A stretch of 64,000 bases of DNA from Caenorhabditis remanei (lineage: Eukaryota; Nematoda; Chromadorea; Rhabditida; Rhabditidae). The notes under the pieces are model-generated. The model was not told where the DNA came from and ran no database searches. It saw only the letters and a list, made by a program, of their open reading frames with translations. Each line of letters begins with the position of its first letter. Position 1 is the first letter of the stretch. The translations under genes were made by a program, and so were the position numbers. Below, piece by piece: positions 58,208-64,000 of this stretch. The stretch is taken from NCBI RefSeq assembly GCF_010183535.1, contig NC_071331.1, positions 8,556,001 through 8,620,000 on the forward strand, in the 5' to 3' direction.

Positions 58208-60501
58208 CGGTTACTGCTTTCTGGTGTATCTTCATTAAAAACCTCCAAATTTGATAACACTTCATCCAATACATCTGCCACGTCAATCATGGAAAATCGA
58301 ACAGATTCGGGAGTTGGTGAGTCAATCGGTAAAGTCTCTTCCGAATGAATAGTTTCAGGAGCGTTTTCTAGATTAGAAGGTTTAGTAGGTATTGGCACTG
58401 GAGTATCTTGGGTTGCCGTATTTGTTTCCAAAGCGACGTTTTCTGGGGCAACGTCAACTACTGTAAAAATTTAATTGATACACTCATATTATTAAAAACG
58501 GACTACTCACTATTTCCATATTCTTCAAAGCACAATTCCGTTAAACCCGTAATCCACCTATAAAAAAATTGCTCATCCATGTATATTTCGTATTTACTCC
58601 TCTTCCATATTTCTCCGTATTTCTTCACGTCCTTCAACAAGTCTAATCTTAAATTCAGTTCCTCTTGCTTCTCAATTGACAATGTAGGCAAAACATCCAC
58701 CCATTCTCGCTGTTTTTTAGCTAATACTTTCAGGATATTGGTCAGTACTATCTGGTTTTGCTCCAAGTTTTTCCGAATAGTCTCATACCGATGTTTCTTG
58801 TGTGACTCTTGATAACAATGAAGACAAATTGGTGAGTGATCGGATGAACAATCGGCTTGCTGAAAACTAATTGGTTTTTTAGAGCGTAGAAGTGAAACCA
58901 ACCGTGCAAACCACTTCTGCAAATTTATCCGGGCAGTTTGTACACTGTGGGAATGTGATGTCAATTGTGTCATGTGCGGATAACACTCTTCCCTGGTGGT
59001 TTTTGTTGAAACATCTAGAAATAGAACCATCCGGAAAAATCAAATTATTTTTCTTTCAAACGTACGGTTCACAATAATTAGCTTTGCAGACAACGCAACG
59101 AACAGTTGATTCGTGCCTGGAATTTTCCACGCAAGGAATTCTGGGATAGGTTGGTTCAGAATCGATCGGTTCCATGGGAATGTTTAAGAAAGTGTTCCGT
59201 TCTTCAATGGTTTCCAGAATCGCGAAATTTCGGGGAAGACTACTGGCTCCTCCTGAAATGATAGGAAATAATTTTTTTTTTAATTTTCAAAAATTCTAGT
59301 TTTTGAGCATTTTTCATGAGTTATGAAGATTTCCCCAAGGGTACTACTTTTGGCTTCTGGAGCTCTAGCACGAAGCTCAGGGTTTGAGAAACCAATTCAA
59401 CATAATTTTTTTGTTTATTCAAGTGTTTTCCAACATTTTGATACAAAAAACCCAATAACTCCAAGGGAAAAATAAAACTTTTCGGCTCTATTTCTTTGAA
59501 AACTCGAACGTCCCAAAAAACATTTAGAAGTCCCTCAAAACATGTTTCCCTTTGTTGTTCCAAAAGTACTCAGAGTTGTTTAAACGCCCCATAAAATGTT
59601 TAGACGTCCCTTGAACACTTCCAGTGACTTTTAGTGTTGAAGGGACGTCTGAATAAATTTTGGGACGTCTAAACGTTTTTTTGGGGCGTCTGAATGTTTT
59701 TTGGGACGTTTGAACATTTGAAAAGACGCTTTAATTTTCGATAAAAAACTTTGAGCTTGAAAGGAGGTATAACGTTTTTTTGTCAAAAAACAATTTACGC
59801 AACACGGAGTAGAATTACGCATGAGAGTATAAATCTGTATTTACTTATGCTCGCTACTGTAGGATTTTTGACAACTTTTTATGAAAACTTCGTAAAGTTT
59901 TGTGAAATGAAAGGCTTACCACCGAAGTTTCTTACCTTCAACATTAACATCTCTTCTATCGATTGGACATTTCAGTGTATTTCCACTGATAATGTTTTTC
60001 GCACAATCCTCGCACAATGTATGTCCACAGACTGGAATGACTCGGGGGATTCGATCCGTCTCATTATATTGACGGACACAAATTTTGCATTCTAAGGACT
60101 CCAATCTGAAATTTATATTTATTCAGTAAAGTATTTTTTCCAAAGTCTTACTCTAGAAGTTGCTCCACAATTCTAATCGGAAAAACCAGTGGAAAGCAAC
60201 AATTGTCCAAAGTGATCCATCCAACAGTAACCTTGCTCGAAGAGGTGTCCGGAGGTTTTGGGATTCCGATTGTTTCCAAGTTTCCCGGATCAATTATAAC
60301 TGAAAATCAAGTTTTATTAAGACCGGTATAGTTGAATTATGTACCTTTAAGTTGTGGATTAACATAAGGGATTGATAGGAATGAAATATGAAATTCCGAA
60401 TTGTTCCTCAGTATGAATTCTGCTCTTGAGTCTTCAGAATTCGTGAAAGTCAACACATTCGGAGTGATTTCAATGGTTTCAGGAATCCTCGGCAGATACA
60501 T
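58208..60501 (-). CDS. RING/B-box protein gene B, 5' part
   Basis: Exons 60345-60501, 60152-60299, 59936-60105, 59066-59252, 58903-59014, 58511-58859 and 58460 onward. The ATG is five bases after a TTTTTTCAG acceptor, as in spliced-leader genes. Order: an MSP-like Ig-fold segment (ITPNVLTFTNSEDSRAEFIL), a C3HC3D RING (CKIC ... CGHTLCEDC ... CPID), a Cys-rich segment (VRCVVCKANYCEPCF), a B-box (CSSDHSPICLHCYQESHKKH), a coiled-coil-like helix, then the acidic tail. It looks like a TRIM-type ubiquitin ligase. Because of the LTR the frame now ends at 58189 (464 residues), keeping RING and B-box but losing the repeat tail. Confidence 0.82.
59253..59935. repeat. Repeat-bearing intron of gene B
   Basis: A 683 nt intron, far longer than the others in this gene. 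It contains a foldback (59602-59619 with 59633-59650, one mismatch) and many GGGACGTC/GGGGCGTC units, so it probably gained a small mobile repeat. Confidence 0.7.
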
Positions 60502-62369
60502 TCGTTCTGAAAAAACGGGTTTTTATCACGGCACGCTTCTTACAAACGCGCTCTAAACAAAGAAAATCGTGTGCGAAGTTGAGAGATTCAGAGAAAAAGA
60601 TACATTTTTCAAAAGCATTTCGGTAAAGCGAAGTTGTAGGAACTGTGAAAACGTAGCAATCGTTAATGAGAGAATTTGTCAAGAAATGGTTAGAATGAAA
60701 CAGTTAAGAAAAAAATTAATTGCATTAGCGCTAATTTCATAGAAATCGGTGAAGAGCTATTTCTTTTATAGTAAAAGATAAATTATTTATGAATCATGAA
60801 ACACTTCCACTTCCAGGAACTGGAAATGTGCAGAGACTCTCCGCAAGAGTTTTGATAAGAATGGAAAAATGACGAATCGTGTGATTGAACCGAAGCGAAA
60901 TGGAAAAATCAACAAGTGTTATCTAAGGAATAGCAATAAAATTCGACTCTAAATTTTGCTTTCAAAGATAAATTGGTGGATGGGTGGGGATAAGAGAAAG
61001 AAAAACTTGAAGAAATGTCCTGTAAAGAAAAAAATGAAATCACTTTGAATAAAAACCGTTTACTAATAGTAAACTGAGAAAAAAGACTGACATGAAACTA
61101 ACAGTGAGTAATAGAATGTGTCCACGGAATACACGGAGTGATAATAGAGTTGTGAATAGTATTAGTCATTTGACTCTTGGTCAAACAAGTGCCTATACGG
61201 GGAGAAAAGTGATTCAAGGAGGTCGAAAGTGAGTGATTTTGATTCAGGTTTGAAATTGTCACAGTTTCTACACGTCAAGTTTAACAGATGAAAAAAAATG
61301 AAACACGATCGATCAGCAATTCTTGTTAACAGCATAGTTGTCAAGACCCGGCAAGGTACGAAGGTCCGCCTTCAAAAAAAGTACCTTATCCAACATATTT
61401 TTGACATTTTCCAATTTTTCCGAAAAAAATACGAAATTGTTTTAAATGATTATTCAGAATTTCTACTAATTCTGAATCATAGTAAAAATTGGACTTTCTC
61501 CCAAAAAAAATTCAAAGAAATTTTGAAGAATTTTGGCGCCAACATCCAGACCTTGATAACTGTGGTTAACAGCGAAAGAGATACAGCATTGATTTGCTTC
61601 AAAGCACTGAGGCTGATAGGGTAAACTGTTTTGAAATTGTTTTTTTAACAAAAAAATGAGAAAGTGAAGGTACACTATTTTATTGCGAAATAGATATTGA
61701 TAAGTTTAATATCAACCCGTGTTTGAAATGATGATTCTCTTTACTCATAACACTTTACAATGTACACATTGAGGTATTTTTATTTTGAAATTTAAAACGC
61801 ATAGAACATTAGCAGGGAATAAATGAATGCGATTGCTTATCAATTGGGAGTTGTGTTTATGTTTATCTAATATTTTGAAAGCAGAGAAACTGATGGTGTT
61901 CATTTCGCCCGACTCCAAAAAAAGAACCATTTCCAAAATTTTTTGACATTTTTTCAATTTTCCCGTCTGGTATTATAAAAACCATGGTATCATGTCTTTT
62001 GTGTGTTGCATTTGATAATTTTTCTAAGAAAACACCACGAATTCTAGACTTCAAACTGTATCCAGCTCTCTATTTCTTGACGTTTCTATCTCAATTATAG
62101 CTCAAAAAATCCGCAATAAATAGATCTTCATTTCTGATGGATGGGCCACTTTTTTGCCAAATAAGTTTTGAGAAATAATTAAAAAACTAATTTTTCAGGC
62201 CAAAACTTCGATCTGTATCAGCGCCTTTATTTTTGCTTCAAAAATAGTGTCTTTTTCCGAAATGTTGCTTTTGTCTTTCTCGTTTTTTGTAATGGACAAT
62301 TTTCACTATTTATTTCCTTTATTGTTCGTATTTTAAATAAAATCAAAATTTTCAGTTAATAAAAAAACA
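60502..62369. other. Intergenic, upstream of gene B
   Basis: 60516-60640 is the partner of the dispersed repeat at 27340-27470. The rest is AT-rich; frames such as 61298-61624 lack support. Confidence 0.5.
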
Positions 62370-62700
62370 TTAATAAAAAATATATGGCCTTTGCGCTCCG
62401 CTGAGAACTTTCGCTTGTGAGAATATATAGAATATCTGAGCGCTTGTACAGGTTGGCAACCTAGAACACGATATAACATTTCTGATTTTTGCAGCAAGGT
62501 TCCGATCCATCCACTCTTCAATCAAACCGAGATCGTAAATTCTGCTGAACACAGTTCTGTTCTAAAAAGAATATAAACTATGCATAGTTATGTTTTGAGA
62601 AATGCAGTTGATACCTTTACGCAGCCAAGCATTTTTTTGAGCTCCTCTACACATTCCTGATCAAGAACATTACGAGCAATAGTTTCTTGCCCGGAATTAG
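62370..62700 (-). pseudogene. Truncated secreted-protein family member
   Basis: Keeps part of exon 1 (62621-62698: GQETIARNVLDQEC ... KKMLGC), a standard intron and the first ~57 codons of exon 2 (62561 down). The signal peptide is missing and the end is replaced by unrelated sequence after IFYIFSQ. It sits just downstream of gene C, where gene B has its intact neighbour at 53914-54791, but it belongs to the 26456/51927 subfamily. Confidence 0.82.
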
Positions 62701-62759
62701 CAACAAAATTAGATGATGTTATAGTTTTATTGAAACAAAATAATGAATCCCACAGAACA

Positions 62760-64000
62760 TCAAAATCTGTCGAAATTATTGAACATGGCAACTCGGGTAC
62801 TGACTAATTTGGTTTGAATAAGTTTTGTTCGTGGAGCGGGTTGAGGAGGAGGGGAAGAGGTAGAAGTTTTGCTGATGTCGGGGTTCACGTCAGCATCTGG
62901 AGTTTTCGAATTGGACGTATCTTGTGGCTTCGCCAGGTCTGCGTTGATTAAAAGTTTCGCTCTCATAACTGGTCTTGGCACATTTAGAATGGTTCCATTG
63001 TCTGATTGTGCTGTTTTTTCGAAGCGTGCCATTATATTTTTAAACTTAAAGTTGTCTTCAGCTTCAGGATCTTCTAGAGATGTCAAGTTGAGAGCTTCTG
63101 TTTGATTTTGGATTTCGGTCTCCTTGGTTTTAACTGCGGCTGGTTGTTGAGTCGAAAGTAGTTTTAGCGATTCTGGATATGGCTCTTGAACTATTCCTGG
63201 GGAGGTCGATAGATTTTCAGATGGAGAAAAACCAGATTCATCTAAAAGTTGATTAGCAATATGACGATCCTCCAAATTATCAGATGATTTTGAAACGGGA
63301 AATCCGAGTTCACCATGTTCTGTTTCTGTGACCGGATCTGAGTCACAATTCTCAGAGAAATCCGAAGTTCCGGAATTTTGAGCAGGCGCAGTTGAACTTT
63401 CGATCGAATCATTTATAGTTGATTCGCCACAGTCTTGAGCAGATAGCGAAGCAGCAATCTTTGTCTTCACATAATTCTTGGTGCCAATTGGTTGCTGCTT
63501 AATTTTATTGAGATGATCTATGCGTGAGCGGACTCCTTGGTTGATAGAAGAATCATTCGTTTTTTGTAGAACCAATCCTGAAAGCTCTCCAGGTTGCTCG
63601 CCTGAAGGTTGTTCTTCCGGTTCAATCGCTTCATCTGTCGTCGTGGAACTTGCAACACTGCTGGAAGATAATAAAATCGGAGTTTCCACAACTGGCTTCT
63701 CATCATGAGTTTCTGAAGCCGAAAAAATCATGGAGGATCGTACGGATTCAGGAACAGGTGAGTCAATGCGACGCTGACTGATTTCTGGTGTATTTTCACT
63801 ACCGTCGCCATCAATTTTCCAGGGTTTAGAATCAGGCGGCAAATTTGATAACACTTCATCCAGCACTTCTGTCCCAAAAATCAATGAAGATCGAACGGAT
63901 TCTGGGGTTGGTGAGTCAATTGGTAAAGTCTCTTCTGAATGAATAGTTTCAGAGGCGATTTCTAGATTGGAAGGTCTCGTAAGACTCGCTCTCCCAGCTG
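62760..64000 (-). CDS. RING/B-box gene C, 3' exon (partial, runs off edge)
   Basis: Open to the right edge; stop at 62760. The segment visible is the acidic tail only, paralogous to gene B: PSNLEIASETIHSEETLPID matches the start of gene B's last exon, then SVRSSMIFSASETHDEKP, QPIGTKNYVKTKIA and a C-terminus LVSTRVAMFNNF. It has fewer internal repeats than B and no LTR insertion, so it shows what the uninterrupted exon looks like. RING and B-box exons are expected beyond the window. Confidence 0.8.
   Translation of the reverse strand, partial: AGRASLTRPSNLEIASETIHSEETLPIDSPTPESVRSSLIFGTEVLDEVLSNLPPDSKPWKIDGDGSENTPEISQRRIDSPVPESVRSSMIFSASETHDEKPVVETPILLSSSSVASSTTTDEAIEPEEQPSGEQPGELSGLVLQKTNDSSINQGVRSRIDHLNKIKQQPIGTKNYVKTKIAASLSAQDCGESTINDSIESSTAPAQNSGTSDFSENCDSDPVTETEHGELGFPVSKSSDNLEDRHIANQLLDESGFSPSENLSTSPGIVQEPYPESLKLLSTQQPAAVKTKETEIQNQTEALNLTSLEDPEAEDNFKFKNIMARFEKTAQSDNGTILNVPRPVMRAKLLINADLAKPQDTSNSKTPDADVNPDISKTSTSSPPPQPAPRTKLIQTKLVSTRVAMFNNFDRF

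Noticed and set aside
59602..59650. GACGTC-rich foldback as a possible microRNA precursor
   Set aside because: It is one of many GGGACGTC-type repeat units in the same intron and elsewhere (for example 3765 and 5920), so a repeat origin is more likely.
1..64000. CRISPR arrays, bacterial operons or phage genes
   Set aside because: No direct-repeat/spacer array, Shine-Dalgarno-spaced operon or phage structural gene; introns and transposons are eukaryotic.

Overview
The window looks like nuclear DNA of a nematode, most likely a Caenorhabditis species. Almost every gene that can be resolved has 41-58 nt introns with GT donors and TTTTCAG-like acceptors. The window also carries small secreted cysteine-rich proteins in tandem families, RING/B-box proteins with an N-terminal MSP-like segment, a mariner remnant, and a BEL/Pao LTR retroelement. 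There is no rRNA, tRNA or CRISPR array that I can recognise.

Layout. (1) 1-9 kb is gene-poor: a broken mariner (903-2000), a three-copy ~1.06 kb tandem repeat (3590-7640) with a foldback transposon (4116-5203) inserted in one copy, and the left arm of a 1,816 bp inverted repeat (7274-9089). (2) 9-18 kb holds one small secreted-protein gene (10200-10773) and a truncated UBR1-type E3 ligase pseudogene (12475-16223) that ends 3 bp before the right arm of that inverted repeat (16227-18042). (3) Directly abutting it, at 18042/18043, starts the left arm of a second inverted repeat (18043-20456 with 27661-30074, 2,414 bp). Between its arms lie several secreted-protein genes; each arm carries a duplicate of one of these genes plus the 3' end of the retroelement. 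(4) 28438-50884 is one LTR element of 22,447 bp on the minus strand. It has 731 bp LTRs that looked identical by eye, a 5 bp target duplication (GTTCC) and a tRNA-Gly-type primer binding site. It encodes gag, a pol that stops after the reverse transcriptase and runs into Arg-Ser-Gly repeats, and at least three or four spliced accessory genes. One of these is a 613-residue protein with gag-like zinc clusters; two others are related to each other by a C-x-C...H...C-Q motif. The motif CCTCG (CGAGG on the plus strand) is scattered through the whole element on one strand only. (5) 51-64 kb holds two more secreted-protein genes, one truncated family member, and two tandem RING/B-box genes on the minus strand. 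The first of these has a coding exon interrupted by a ~718 bp solo-LTR-like insertion; the second runs off the right edge.

Reading as a whole: this is an accessory, transposon-rich nematode region with recent gene-family duplication. The 22 kb retroelement is the standout. The second inverted duplication copied its 3' LTR together with flanking host DNA, so it formed after the element inserted. Coordinates of exons were derived by hand from splice signals and reading-frame phase; no similarity search was run.
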